NCBI RefSeq assembly: GCF_026262505.1
Contig: NC_067203.1
Span: forward strand, 3,844,001 to 3,908,000
DNA: 64,000 bases
Source of the DNA: Trichomonas vaginalis G3
Taxonomy: Eukaryota > Parabasalia > Trichomonadida > Trichomonadidae
Reading direction: 5' to 3'
The notes under the pieces were generated by a model. That model saw only the letters and a list, made by a program, of their open reading frames with translations. It searched no databases and had not been told where the DNA came from. The position numbers and the translations under genes are program-made. Shown here in pieces: positions 28,101-37,685 of the stretch (position 1 is the first letter of the stretch; each line of letters starts with the position of its first letter).

Positions 28101-28517
28101 TTTAAGTGAAGTTAAAAAGCGGTTTTTGACAGATGTTTATATGACACTTTTTGTTCAGCACAAAAAACTACTCGGTCAAAGTGTTGTCAGTTTTGTAAAA
28201 TAACCGTCCTATCTCATTCTATAAGGGGAAAAAGGCTTCTCAAAGTATACTTTCTTGGAACGCCTGTAACTTTTCCTGTAGCGACGATAGACCCTTACTT
28301 GTCCGGACAAAGTTATACTATTTTGAGCGCTCTACAAAAAAGTCACCGGCTGGCTCGTCCTCAGAAATTTTTTATGGGCTAGAGGGCGCAACGCGCCTGG
28401 AAGCCCCACTACCTTTTTTTTCATATAATTATTTGATTTCATGGCACTGATATTTTCGTATTCGAAGTCCTTATTTGCCAATAAATTCGAAATGATGTAA
28501 AAAAGTGACAAAAATAA
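28101..28517. other. Polinton right end and DAD1 upstream region
   Basis: No gene is seen here. The sequence holds a 12-bp perfect palindrome TTGTCCGGACAA (28299-28310), a GC hairpin GGCGC-AAC-GCGCC (28385-28397) and the string GCCCCACTACC before a run of T (28403-28421). The element edge probably lies near that T run, which leaves only about 90 bp of host sequence upstream of DAD1. Confidence 0.5.
28501..28510 (+). promoter_or_regulatory. AAAAGTGACA motif upstream of DAD1
   Basis: The motif lies 7 bp before the DAD1 start codon. The same AAAAGTGAC core lies 9-30 bp upstream of three other genes in this window on the sense strand (NUS1-like, ankyrin 1, importin-like). A core promoter role is inferred from recurrence. 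Confidence 0.45.
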
Positions 28518-28850
28518 ATGGAGTTAAATTCACTCTCAGGAATATTGGCTGAGCTTAAAGAAGTCTACGGAAAACAGAAATCCCACTTTAGAGGCTTAGA
28601 TATATTTGCCTTGTTTGGCATTATGGTCGCTTTAATTCAACTTGTATATTCTGGCCTAACCCATGGTTATCCATTCTGCAGTATGGTCTCTGCAGTTTGC
28701 ATGAGCCTCGGATTTACAGTTCTAGTGATATCTCTTCGTCTTCATTTAACACCAGAAATCGAATCTTCAATTTCAAACTATCGCGCCTTTGCTGAATATA
28801 TCGTAGCTCTCTCATTATTGTTCCTCTTTGGCTGGAACTTCATGAACTAA
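28518..28850 (+). CDS. DAD1: Oligosaccharyltransferase subunit DAD1/OST2
   Basis: This 110-residue membrane protein has three hydrophobic spans. Landmarks of the DAD1/Ost2 family appear in order: FRGLDIFALFGIMVALIQLVYS, HGYPFCSMVSAVCMSLGF, VISLRLHLTPE, YRAFAEYIVALSLLF and a C-terminal WNFMN (human ends VMNFVG). Length matches the family (~113). It is a core subunit of the ER enzyme that moves the dolichol-linked glycan to Asn. The start at ATG 28518 fits the family N-terminus. The Polinton end lies about 100 bp upstream, so its promoter must be short. The stop overlaps a TAAA polyadenylation-type signal. Confidence 0.92.
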   Translation: MELNSLSGILAELKEVYGKQKSHFRGLDIFALFGIMVALIQLVYSGLTHGYPFCSMVSAVCMSLGFTVLVISLRLHLTPEIESSISNYRAFAEYIVALSLLFLFGWNFMN

Positions 28851-29013
28851 ACATATACACTTTTATTGTGAAAATAAAGTTTAACTTATTTTATTTTATA
28901 TTGGCATAAAAGATAAATTACCAAGCAATATGCTGTAATTAAAACCAATTATAATGTACAAATACATTTTTACATAAAATATCTAAAACTAACACTTTTA
29001 TTTCAAAAAATAT

Positions 29014-29727
29014 TTAAACAATTCTGCAAAATGATGGTTTTTCTTTAGGCTTCTCTTGCTCTGATTGCTTGATTGGATGAACCGGCCTTGGATTCTTTCT
29101 TTGGGGAATAACTTGCAATAAAGTTTCTGTCCAATCTTTATTGTTATTATAACGTACTAATATCTCAACAACTTGATTTACTGTCAGGACTTGCCTACCA
29201 TCCATCGTAATATGCTCTGGAATAGGAAGCCTTTCCATTCTTAAGTTATGTCTTTCTGCGTAGTCACGAGTAATATTCTTGTGAGAATTATGGTCAATAA
29301 GGCATCCAATGATGTAGCATTTGTGTGGGTCTAATGATGTGCAAATGTTGTCAGTATCTGCAGTAAGATAAATTAAATCTTCTTTTGGAAATGCATCAAC
29401 AACACTAACATCTTTGTATTGGATTATTTTATTACTCCACATATTTCCGTTAACCCTATTTATATAATCCCTCCATTTGTCGTCCATTGAAGTAAAAATC
29501 ATTGGAAGAGATTCTTTAGCATTTTTATCAAATGCATAAGAAAGTGATATCTGTGAAATCAGCTTTTTTGTTGTATGATCATTCATTAAAGCACCAAACT
29601 GCATGTCCATGATGATTTTTGGACCTTCGGCGACAACCATGTTAGCATTCTTTTTAGATCGGTTAATCTTCCTTTTTTCAGGATTTATTTCTTTTACTGC
29701 TGGTACTATATCTGAAGATTCTTCCAT
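29014..29727 (-). CDS. TRM10: tRNA (guanine-9-N1)-methyltransferase, TRMT10/Trm10-like
   Basis: This protein of about 237 residues starts MEESSDIVPAVKEINPE. An initiator-like TCACTT lies 13 bp upstream of that ATG, so the longer frame beginning at a TTG is not used. The SPOUT methyltransferase core has MDMQFGALMNDHTTKKLISQ, LIYLTADTDNICTSLDP, CYIIGCLIDHNSHKN and RLPIPEHITMDGRQVLTVNQV, the last being the cofactor-binding knot. A Lys-rich tail follows. It methylates N1 of purine 9 in tRNA. It is convergent with DAD1, and 163 bp separate their stops. Confidence 0.93.
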   Translation of the reverse strand: MEESSDIVPAVKEINPEKRKINRSKKNANMVVAEGPKIIMDMQFGALMNDHTTKKLISQISLSYAFDKNAKESLPMIFTSMDDKWRDYINRVNGNMWSNKIIQYKDVSVVDAFPKEDLIYLTADTDNICTSLDPHKCYIIGCLIDHNSHKNITRDYAERHNLRMERLPIPEHITMDGRQVLTVNQVVEILVRYNNNKDWTETLLQVIPQRKNPRPVHPIKQSEQEKPKEKPSFCRIV

Positions 29728-29739
29728 GTTGATGATAAA

Positions 29740-29745
29740 AAGTGA
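29740..29745 (-). promoter_or_regulatory. Initiator TCACTT of the TRM10-like gene
   Basis: TCACTT on the gene strand fits the Trichomonas initiator TCAYTW and sits 13 bp before the ATG at 29727. Read on the other strand it is the AAGTGA core of the recurring AAAAGTGAC motif. Confidence 0.6.
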
Positions 29746-30009
29746 CAAAATATCTGAAGATTGGACTTCATTCAGAATAATGGATGTTGCGACTGAATAA
29801 TTTTTAAATTACAGTAAGCAAACGAATTTCACTCCAAAGTGTTAGAAGATCATATAATCAGGTTATTTACAATAAGTTTTCTGATATTCAATGATAACAT
29901 AATGCAAAAAATTCTCGTATTTTCCCAACGAAATCAGCGACACTCTTTTGCTAGGTTTTTTTCTCAGATGAAAAATTCTTGAGGAAGTTGCCGTTTATAA
30001 ATTTTTAAT

Positions 30010-32727
30010 ATGGAGGAAGATCTTGCGAAGAAACGTGGTTTTATCGAACTTACATTGCGTGACGCTCTCAAACCAAATCAAAAAGCAAGAATGATTTCAA
30101 GCGCAATCAAAATTCTTGACCAAATCAAAGAATTAGACCTACATAACAAAGATAACGAAGAAATTCTGAATATGCTTTTAGATACAATACATTGTCCAAA
30201 CTATTACAAAACAGAGAAGGCTAAGAAATTTGTTGCTTCTATTGTTCATGTTGTGTTTTTCAAGTTACCAGAAATTTGCGAACGTTTTAAATCGATTTTA
30301 CGAAATGAAAAGACAGAACAAGCAGAACAATTTGGTGAATTATGTGTTACAGTGTGGTCAAAATGCGATGTTACCGAAAGATCAACCTTTCAAGTTCAAT
30401 TATTGAAGCCAATTGCAGAATGCGCAATTTTAGCAGAGACACCTCAATTCTCTAAGAACTGCCGCGCATTCCTGGAAAAGTTTGGTGTCAAGAGAAGTCG
30501 AAGGAAAGAATTGTGGACTGCACTTACTCACATTTACGAGCCAATTGTCTTTAGATACTTGCATGCAGCAAATCCTCTTGTAAGAGATAATTCACTTTCG
30601 TTATTTACATCATGCGCATTCCCAATCGAATCAACAGATTTTACCAAGGAAAGAAAAGAAGAGTTAATGAATATTCAAATCGAAGAATTGAATACAATAC
30701 TTATGGATGATTGTCCTAAAGTTCGTGCTAACGCTGCCAAAGCAGTTTGCAGATTATTATACCAATATTGGCAGATTTTCCCAACATCAGCACAAAAGAA
30801 GTTTCTTGATACACTTACCAAAGATCTTAGTCGTGATGGAAAGTCCACAGCTGTCAGAGTTGCTGTTCTTGAAGGCTTGAATTATTTATGTGGCCTTCAT
30901 GATGGTATGGACTTTGTTGCTCCATACATTGTTAATATTGTTGAGCGCTTACATGATCCGTCCGAGCAAGTTCGTATTGCTTTCATCAAATTATTAAATA
31001 CTGTTAGCACACAGTCAAATGTCAACATTTTCAAGGTGATCCATATAGATCATTTCATTTACAGGATGAGTGTTGATAGTGATCAAGTTGTAGAGAATAT
31101 TGTTGAGCTTTTGAAGCCATCAATGTTCGCATTCACTGTCAAACCTTCAAAGAACAGAAATAGTGAAGAGGATCTCAAGAGAAAGCTTAACAAGCTCAGA
31201 TGTGCACGTTGCATTTACCTTTGCCATCGTAGTCTCCAAGCAGCAACAAAATTTTATTCAATTCTTACAAAATCAGCATTAACTGATGACATGCTTGATT
31301 TTATCCATGTTTTATACTTCTGGAGCCAAAAAACAGCATCAGGAGACCCTACTCTCCAACTTCCTGCTGTCCAACAGATCAATTCCGAAGAATGCGCTCT
31401 TCCTGCTTTCGAATGCGAAGATGATTTGGTCAGATTATACAGAATAGAAAACAACATTGAAGAAAATGATGAAGAAGAAGAGAAATCAATACCAGAGCAT
31501 GTTGCTGTCTGGTCAGTCATTTCAGGCGTGATGAATGTTCTAGGAAAAATGGTGAAAGATGAAGCGCAAATACAAGAAATCAGAGAAAAAACATTCCCTG
31601 GTTTCAACGCGAAAGAAATCTTTTCAAGATTACCATCATCTCTACACCAGTCATTCTTTGGATTGTTGAAAGTACTCGGAAAAGACAACGACTCAACAGA
31701 TGTTGTTTTTGAGTATCTTTCCTCCGAAAAGAATTCTGCTTGGTCGGAAGCATTGAATTGTCTCACTCAATGGGGAGCTTTAAGTGATTACTTAGTTACA
31801 CAGACAAAGATACTTACAGAAGCATTGAACGGAGAAGATGGAGAGATGTCGAATGAAGAAAGATCTGCTAAGATTACAAGATCAGTCAGATATCTGATGT
31901 TCATGTTTTCAACATCCGAAATCCGTTCAAAGATTGACAAAGACATGAAAACAATTGAAACATTGCTCAGTGCTGTTAATGAGATATTCCCAATGCTTTA
32001 CGCAAAGCTTGGATATGAAGGTGGAACAAACACTTTACCACAAGATAAGCTCTCTATTGCAGAATCATTATCAACAGATTGCTATGTAATGGCTGTCAAA
32101 TTAGTTGTTACATTAAGAATTAATTTGTCATTTAGTTTGATGGCTGATAATGATATGGATGCTTATAACAAGTTCATAGAAGTAATAGGAAGAGAAGTAT
32201 TCATACAAATGATGAATGACATCAAGGATAATTTCTTCCCAGAAAATATTCCTCTGAAATCATTGCAATACGAAATATTTGTTACAATTTTAACCTTGAT
32301 GACTGATTTGATTTCATTGCATATATTCGATGGACAGTTATTATTAGATGCAATAGAAGAAATCAAATCAATTGCTTCTAATGAAGGAATGGAAGGTCAT
32401 GAACTTAAGAACATTTCTTTGAAATGTTTGTCTAAAATTACAGATTCGTTAGCTGTTGATGCAACTAATTTGACTGGTGAAGACCATCCTGCAGCTAAAT
32501 TATTAAAGTTCGTTATTGATAGTTCAAAGGATGAAGAGAATTGCCAGATTGTATCACAGTTGTTAGATAGCCTCGTTAAGACACAAAAGAAGAAGAAATA
32601 TATTCCTTGGCTTGTTGGAATTCTTGGAGATCTTGCTGTTGCGGAAGATGAAGTACCAGATTTGTTGCTTGAATCAGTTCAGAAATGCTTGGCTTCATTG
32701 AAAGGAAAGAAGAACCAAGCACAATAA
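30010..32727 (+). CDS. NCAPG2: Condensin II subunit G2-like HEAT-repeat protein
   Basis: This 905-residue HEAT protein has the NCAPG2-type N-terminal core: YEPIVFRYLHAANPLVRDNSLSLFTSCAFPIES, ILMDDCPKVRANAAKAVCRLLYQYW, then VRVAVLEGLNYLCG, DPSEQVRIAFIKLL and ELLKPSMFAF. The order matches human NCAPG2 (LRALSARNSNVRQNAL, LLMDDCPVVRVVAVEG, LLMPSYFP). An acidic linker (EENDEEEEKS) near residue 480 precedes further helical repeats. It would help compact mitotic chromosomes with SMC2/SMC4. The frame is uninterrupted. It is divergent from the TRM10-like gene with a 282-bp shared upstream region. A general HEAT protein is the alternative, but the block match is good. Confidence 0.8.
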   Translation: MEEDLAKKRGFIELTLRDALKPNQKARMISSAIKILDQIKELDLHNKDNEEILNMLLDTIHCPNYYKTEKAKKFVASIVHVVFFKLPEICERFKSILRNEKTEQAEQFGELCVTVWSKCDVTERSTFQVQLLKPIAECAILAETPQFSKNCRAFLEKFGVKRSRRKELWTALTHIYEPIVFRYLHAANPLVRDNSLSLFTSCAFPIESTDFTKERKEELMNIQIEELNTILMDDCPKVRANAAKAVCRLLYQYWQIFPTSAQKKFLDTLTKDLSRDGKSTAVRVAVLEGLNYLCGLHDGMDFVAPYIVNIVERLHDPSEQVRIAFIKLLNTVSTQSNVNIFKVIHIDHFIYRMSVDSDQVVENIVELLKPSMFAFTVKPSKNRNSEEDLKRKLNKLRCARCIYLCHRSLQAATKFYSILTKSALTDDMLDFIHVLYFWSQKTASGDPTLQLPAVQQINSEECALPAFECEDDLVRLYRIENNIEENDEEEEKSIPEHVAVWSVISGVMNVLGKMVKDEAQIQEIREKTFPGFNAKEIFSRLPSSLHQSFFGLLKVLGKDNDSTDVVFEYLSSEKNSAWSEALNCLTQWGALSDYLVTQTKILTEALNGEDGEMSNEERSAKITRSVRYLMFMFSTSEIRSKIDKDMKTIETLLSAVNEIFPMLYAKLGYEGGTNTLPQDKLSIAESLSTDCYVMAVKLVVTLRINLSFSLMADNDMDAYNKFIEVIGREVFIQMMNDIKDNFFPENIPLKSLQYEIFVTILTLMTDLISLHIFDGQLLLDAIEEIKSIASNEGMEGHELKNISLKCLSKITDSLAVDATNLTGEDHPAAKLLKFVIDSSKDEENCQIVSQLLDSLVKTQKKKKYIPWLVGILGDLAVAEDEVPDLLLESVQKCLASLKGKKNQAQ

Positions 32728-33049
32728 TTTTTTTATTATTCAAAATGTATAAAATTTATAAACTATGCTTTAATTTTATTTGTTATAAATCATATAAGTC
32801 TTTTTAGCATTTATGTATTAATGATGTATAAGATGATAACTAACTTATATACAAATCATTTTCAATATGTTTTGAGGAAAGAGAAATTGAATCGGATTCC
32901 TTATTTGATCCTCTGATTCTTGAAAGGCTGTATCAATATACTTCATGTAAATATACAGATGATTTTTAATATAATAAACTCAAATAAATAGATTTATTGC
33001 ATTAAGAAATAATATCAATGAAAAACAAGAAACATATTATGGATTTGGA
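32728..33049. other. Intergenic, convergent gene ends
   Basis: This AT-rich spacer lies between the convergent condensin and kinesin genes. I see no gene, repeat or strong hairpin. It should contain both polyadenylation regions. Confidence 0.5.
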
Positions 33050-34777
33050 TTAGATCATTATTTGCTCTGGGAGCTTATAAATCTCCTCAAAAGCATTTGG
33101 CATCTTATCTTTTGATGGTTTAGACTTTTTGTCGCACTGATCGCTATCATTTGCCATCATTTCAAGAGTCTTCTTCAAAAGATTAACTTCATTGAGTATT
33201 CTCTTTGATTCTTCATTAGCTGAATCAGCTCTTTTCATTGACTCTTTTTCTTCTTTTTCTAAATTGTCTATTTCCATCAATAAGTTATTATTTTCGTTGT
33301 TTGTTTCATCTAAGATGCCCTTAAGTCTTTCAAGCTCAACATCAACAGTTCTAAAACTGCATTGTGATTCGGTTCTAACTTTAGCAACTTCACATGTCTT
33401 TTGCGTCATCAATTGAAGCTGGTGTTCATACTGCATTTGAGCTTTTAACAAATATTCTTCCATTTCTTTTTGAACTTGAACTCTCATTGATCTCTCAATA
33501 TATTCAGGGCTGTCTGGATCTATATGATCATCCATGAGAAGGTTAATTCCGGTTGGACTGCCTCCGTTTGCAGAATTTGCATCAATTGAAACTTGGCGAA
33601 TTGAACATTCAGAAGCTTTTGCAGCAAATTGTAAGGCAAAAAGTGTGTCATTAATTTGTTGTATACATGGAGAAATGTTAATGATCATGGCTGCACGTGC
33701 TTGACGTTTAGTTGGTTCGAACAAATTCTTAAAAATGTGTGTGAGTTTCGATTCACGATATGGTATTGGAATCTTTTGAGATCCAGGAGTACTTTGTTCA
33801 CGTAAACTACGAATACATTTTCCGAGGACAAGCATCGATTTGTTAATATTGCATGCTTCTCTGAATGAACCTTGCTCGGAGTTAATTACGGAGACTCTTT
33901 CAGATCCTGCGAGATCTACAACGGAAAACCATGAATAATTCTTACCATTTACAAGCTTAAGCCTGAAAACAGTGTGAGACCTTGAGCTATCTTCATTAAA
34001 TTCTGTGCATCCTCTATGGCGGCCTTCAAGACCTAGTTCAATGACTTTAGTTGCATCTTCCATTGATTTGATAGCAAACTCCGTGCATCCTTTGATTTCA
34101 GTATCTCCAAGATTATTGATACCAATAGTTAAAGTGTCTTTCATTTTGTCAACGTTAAGCAAATCGATAATTCTTTCATTATATATTTCGTTAAAGGTTG
34201 CGAAAAGTTGTGTTGTCTGAGTAGCTTGTGAGAGAATTTCTGGAACTACTCTTTCGAGCAATCTTGGGAGAATGCCTGGATTTTCATCTGTTCCCATTAC
34301 TGTATATGTCTTTCCTGCATTGGTGTTGCCGTAGCAGAAAATTAATACATCATTTCCGGCCAAAAAATCTTTGATGAGGGGCTCTGCAACTTTTTGATAG
34401 ACTTGAGATTGCTTGCAGTGAGCTCCAAGTATACTTCTAAATGTAAATGTCTTGTTATCAATGAAAAATGAGGAGTTCGCAGTCTTTTGTGGTGGGATAA
34501 TGATTGTTTTTCCTTCAATCGAAAAATCAAATGATTCCTCATCCTGAAGTGGTGGTCTAACTCTAAGATATACTTTGATCTTATCGTCAGAATTATTATT
34601 TGTCTCTGGATTTTGGGAATTCGTATCAGTAGGCGTTTTTGGAGATTTCAATTGAGATTTAGAACTAAGAGAGGCAACATCTGAGGCAAATGATAAGTCA
34701 TTAATGTCTTTATTTTGATTTTCTCTTGGTTGGCGCACTTGATTCTTCATCCTTATGAAATTTTTAAACGTATACAT
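33050..34777 (-). CDS. Kinesin motor protein, kinesin-6-like
   Basis: This 575-residue protein has an N-terminal motor after a ~65-residue low-complexity head. Motor motifs in order are VYLRVRPPL, P-loop CYGNTNAGKTYTVMG, switch I NEDSSRSHTVF, switch II VVDLAGSERVS, and PYRESKLTHIFKNLF. The 'TNAGKT' form of the P-loop and the GILPRLLERV segment recall kinesin-6 (KIF20/23). A coiled coil (residues ~410-550) follows for dimerisation. The protein is much shorter than animal kinesin-6. The start could be the ATG at 34777 or the MKNQ at 34750. It is a microtubule motor, possibly mitotic. Confidence 0.93.
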   Translation of the reverse strand: MYTFKNFIRMKNQVRQPRENQNKDINDLSFASDVASLSSKSQLKSPKTPTDTNSQNPETNNNSDDKIKVYLRVRPPLQDEESFDFSIEGKTIIIPPQKTANSSFFIDNKTFTFRSILGAHCKQSQVYQKVAEPLIKDFLAGNDVLIFCYGNTNAGKTYTVMGTDENPGILPRLLERVVPEILSQATQTTQLFATFNEIYNERIIDLLNVDKMKDTLTIGINNLGDTEIKGCTEFAIKSMEDATKVIELGLEGRHRGCTEFNEDSSRSHTVFRLKLVNGKNYSWFSVVDLAGSERVSVINSEQGSFREACNINKSMLVLGKCIRSLREQSTPGSQKIPIPYRESKLTHIFKNLFEPTKRQARAAMIINISPCIQQINDTLFALQFAAKASECSIRQVSIDANSANGGSPTGINLLMDDHIDPDSPEYIERSMRVQVQKEMEEYLLKAQMQYEHQLQLMTQKTCEVAKVRTESQCSFRTVDVELERLKGILDETNNENNNLLMEIDNLEKEEKESMKRADSANEESKRILNEVNLLKKTLEMMANDSDQCDKKSKPSKDKMPNAFEEIYKLPEQIMI

Positions 34778-36238
34778 TCAGAAGTTTTATTTCTAATTCA
34801 AAGAGTTTAAAAGATAGCATTAAATGAACATTTGATATATAAATTTAGCTTTTGGAAATCAAACATTATCTAAAAAGATGTTGTAAATTGACTCTCGTAT
34901 TAAGAATCAAGATTGCTATACAAGCAATTATTTCTGTATAAAATAGTATAGTATCTTATAAAATTCATTGAATGTCATTGTCTATTCAAAGATATCAAAT
35001 CAGTATGTCAATTAGTAATTCTTTATCAATAGTATGCCTAGATACTGATTTATATGTATATCGTATCATAGAATTTTCATATAATATATTAGTGGATCAA
35101 CAAATGATGCAAAACCAAATTCAGACATTTAACTTGGATAGTAACGATCAATTTTGTTTCTTCTACATCAATTTGATCTAAAATTTTGGAAAGCAAACTT
35201 CTGTTTTATATCAATATAAAAACATTATTTGATTCTCTTGTACTTTTGATTAATTTTAAGAAAAAATAATGAATAACAAAAATAAAAATCATTTATCGAT
35301 TTAGAATATAATGAAATTGCTTTATTTCTATGATAATTTTAAAACTTCAAGAACTTTAACCTCATTTTTTCAAAAAAAATCGAGAATTGTCAAAAACATT
35401 TTTAATTTTCTAAGGAATTGCTTAGGTATTTTTTAAAGTGGAAAATATTTGGAGAAATTCACTAAGGATAGATTCATTCCAGGTGACCAAAGCAACTGCT
35501 CTGAGTCAAAAGAACTTCGAAAACATCAAATATTGATATCGATTTTCATCAATTATTTAATACCGATTGTTTTCAGTTAACGCCATCGCATATTATTGAA
35601 TTCTAATATATTTTAACATACTATAAATAGTTTTGAAAACTTAACAAAATTTCGCGCAATTTCAAACGATACCACAACTATTATACACAGCCATTGTTAC
35701 CACAATCTCATTGTAAGAAGAAATAATTAGTATAATCTAAGATATAACGATCTATTTATCCAATTCTAAAAATACTTTTAATTACAAACCATTATTTGTG
35801 CATAATTTATATACACATGTAGAAAGAAAAACGAAAAAAGTGTTTCTTCAAAAATTACCTGAAGGCAGCATAATCAATAAACATATTTCTTTCTTCACAT
35901 CGAATTTTGTTCTGCTTGAGTGATCTTTTCGTTTGATTTTTATAATACAATAATATATCTGTATTTTCATGTAAAATATGAATAATTTAAAAGTTCATCA
36001 TATATCCCGGAATCAAATGGAAGTCATTCTATGAGCCCATACATAATATTACTATGCTTCATATGTCAAGCATAATGGACACACTTATGGTCGATATCTT
36101 TGTTGTCGAAGAAATTGATCCATTTGCATTCGAAGATATCAAATCAAAATATTTACTATCTATACTATTTAAATAGATATTCTTATTTTATACATCATAT
36201 TATGAATCTATAAATTAATAAACGTACACAATAAAGAA
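34778..36238. other. Long intergenic region, no gene seen
   Basis: These 1.46 kb of very AT-rich sequence lie between divergently placed kinesin and coiled-coil genes. Only short open frames without family resemblance occur (for example a 69-codon frame at 34972). No terminal repeats or arrays were recognised. It may hold old eroded sequence. Confidence 0.4.
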
Positions 36239-37450
36239 ATGCATGCTGAAAATCAGGGAAAGAAAGCAATGAAAAAGCCAGCAAAGGCACAGAGCAGAAC
36301 TGTGGATACAAGAGAAAAGCAAATCATTTCATATATAAGACTAAATTATGAACAAATGATTTATGAAAACCAAATTCTTAAAGAAAGACCTGAAAATTTC
36401 GTTGTTCAAGATGCAGTTAATAGCATGGTTCAAACATTTATTGACAATATGGGAGGCGAGCGTGAAAGCTATCTCAGAGAATTAATCAGAAAACTTGCCA
36501 CAACTTATCAAGAATGTGTCGATTTACAAAAGAAATACCAAGAAGCCAAAAAGGGAGCTGGCAATTCAGCAGAAATTATCACTAAACAAAACGAAGATTT
36601 GAAGATTGAAATTGAGAGCTTAACAAGCAAACTTCAAGAACTAGAAGTTCAGAAACAAAGCAAAGAACAATCTCTCAAATCAAAAGTTTCAAGCAAACAG
36701 AATCAGCTCAAAGCATTGAATGATTCAATTACAAATCTACAAAATGCACATCGTGAATTATCAAACCAAGTTGAAGATCTAAAGTCTACTGTCCTTAAAA
36801 ATACTGGTCGCCAAAAGAAATTAATACAACAAGCTAAATCTGTATGTATTAGCGAAATTGAAAAGACAATTGATAACAATCAGCAAGCAGCAATTAATAT
36901 TCATGACAAGAAAATGCAAAGACTTGATGCCCAATTATCATCTGCTCGTGCCGAACAGAAAAGATTGCAACGTCAAGCTCAAACTGTTCTAGATGCGATT
37001 TATTCTATTTCATCTCCTTCAACTAAGTCTAAAATTACCGTTGATGACTTTCTAAAGAGATATGAAGAGGTTAAGCAAATTATTCAAACTTCAATTGAAG
37101 CTAAGAAAGAAGAAGCTCTTGCTGGAATCAGAAAAGATATCGAAGAAGCAATTCCTGGTATTGATGTAAGTAGTGGTAACATTATTGATGCGATCAATAG
37201 AAAACTTGAAGAAAGACTTCGCGAAAAAGAGGAAGAATGCAGAAGAATAGTTAAGAAAGGCGAAGAACGCGAAAAATTGCTCAAGATGAAGCTTGAAGAA
37301 GTTTTGGGACAAATAAAAGAGCTTAGAAGCGGAACTTCAGAGAATCTAGACTTTTTCGATGATGTTGAACGTCAGAGGAGCTTATGGGAGAAGAGCAAAG
37401 ATAAGCTTGATGCTAAGATGAGTGCTATTGGATTGGGTATTCATGACTAA
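36239..37450 (+). CDS. Coiled-coil protein, unrecognised
   Basis: This 403-residue protein starts MHAENQGKKAMKKPAKAQ, with a basic head of ~25 residues. A short conserved-looking helical segment (YIRLNYEQMIYENQILKE) follows, then nearly continuous coiled coil from ~75 to 390 rich in Lys, Glu and Gln. The Trp in SLWEKSKDKLDAKM near the end is the only break in style. There is no catalytic motif. A cytoskeletal or centrosome-like role is possible, as such proteins are common in Trichomonas, but nothing proves it. Confidence 0.8.
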   Translation: MHAENQGKKAMKKPAKAQSRTVDTREKQIISYIRLNYEQMIYENQILKERPENFVVQDAVNSMVQTFIDNMGGERESYLRELIRKLATTYQECVDLQKKYQEAKKGAGNSAEIITKQNEDLKIEIESLTSKLQELEVQKQSKEQSLKSKVSSKQNQLKALNDSITNLQNAHRELSNQVEDLKSTVLKNTGRQKKLIQQAKSVCISEIEKTIDNNQQAAINIHDKKMQRLDAQLSSARAEQKRLQRQAQTVLDAIYSISSPSTKSKITVDDFLKRYEEVKQIIQTSIEAKKEEALAGIRKDIEEAIPGIDVSSGNIIDAINRKLEERLREKEEECRRIVKKGEEREKLLKMKLEEVLGQIKELRSGTSENLDFFDDVERQRSLWEKSKDKLDAKMSAIGLGIHD

Positions 37451-37685
37451 ACTTTTGTTTGTTATTATAAAATTATTAATTTTGATTTTGACTAATCTGT
37501 CATCGTTATTCATATTTTGACCATTCGTGTTAAATGATTAATTTATTTTTAAAATTTTCACCAAATTATATAAATGGTCGAGAATATTCTAATAAAAATG
37601 TATTCTGTAACGAAAGAAAATAGTCTATTTACATAAAATACTCTATTTAATGAATAAAACATATCATAGCTCTAAAAAATTATGA

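Larger units (their letters stand above)
1..28420. mobile_element. Maverick/Polinton element, left end outside window
   Basis: The block encodes a protein-primed family B DNA polymerase, a retroviral-type integrase, an FtsK/HerA-type ATPase, a superfamily 3 helicase fragment, a probable major capsid protein and KilA-N proteins. That gene set defines Maverick/Polinton virus-like elements. Genes lie on both strands in short runs. The left terminus is not in the window. The right end must lie between the last element start codon (28100) and the host DAD1 start (28518); the change in sequence character near 28400-28425 is my best guess, with no terminal repeat partner to test it. Long open frames suggest a young copy, but several blocks are decayed, with roughly ten breaks over the whole element. 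A mariner and probably a second DDE element are nested inside. No adenovirus-type maturation protease was recognised. Confidence 0.9.

Noticed and set aside
34972-35181. 69-codon frame in the kinesin upstream region
   Set aside because: It has AT-rich low-complexity composition, no family resemblance and no promoter motif.
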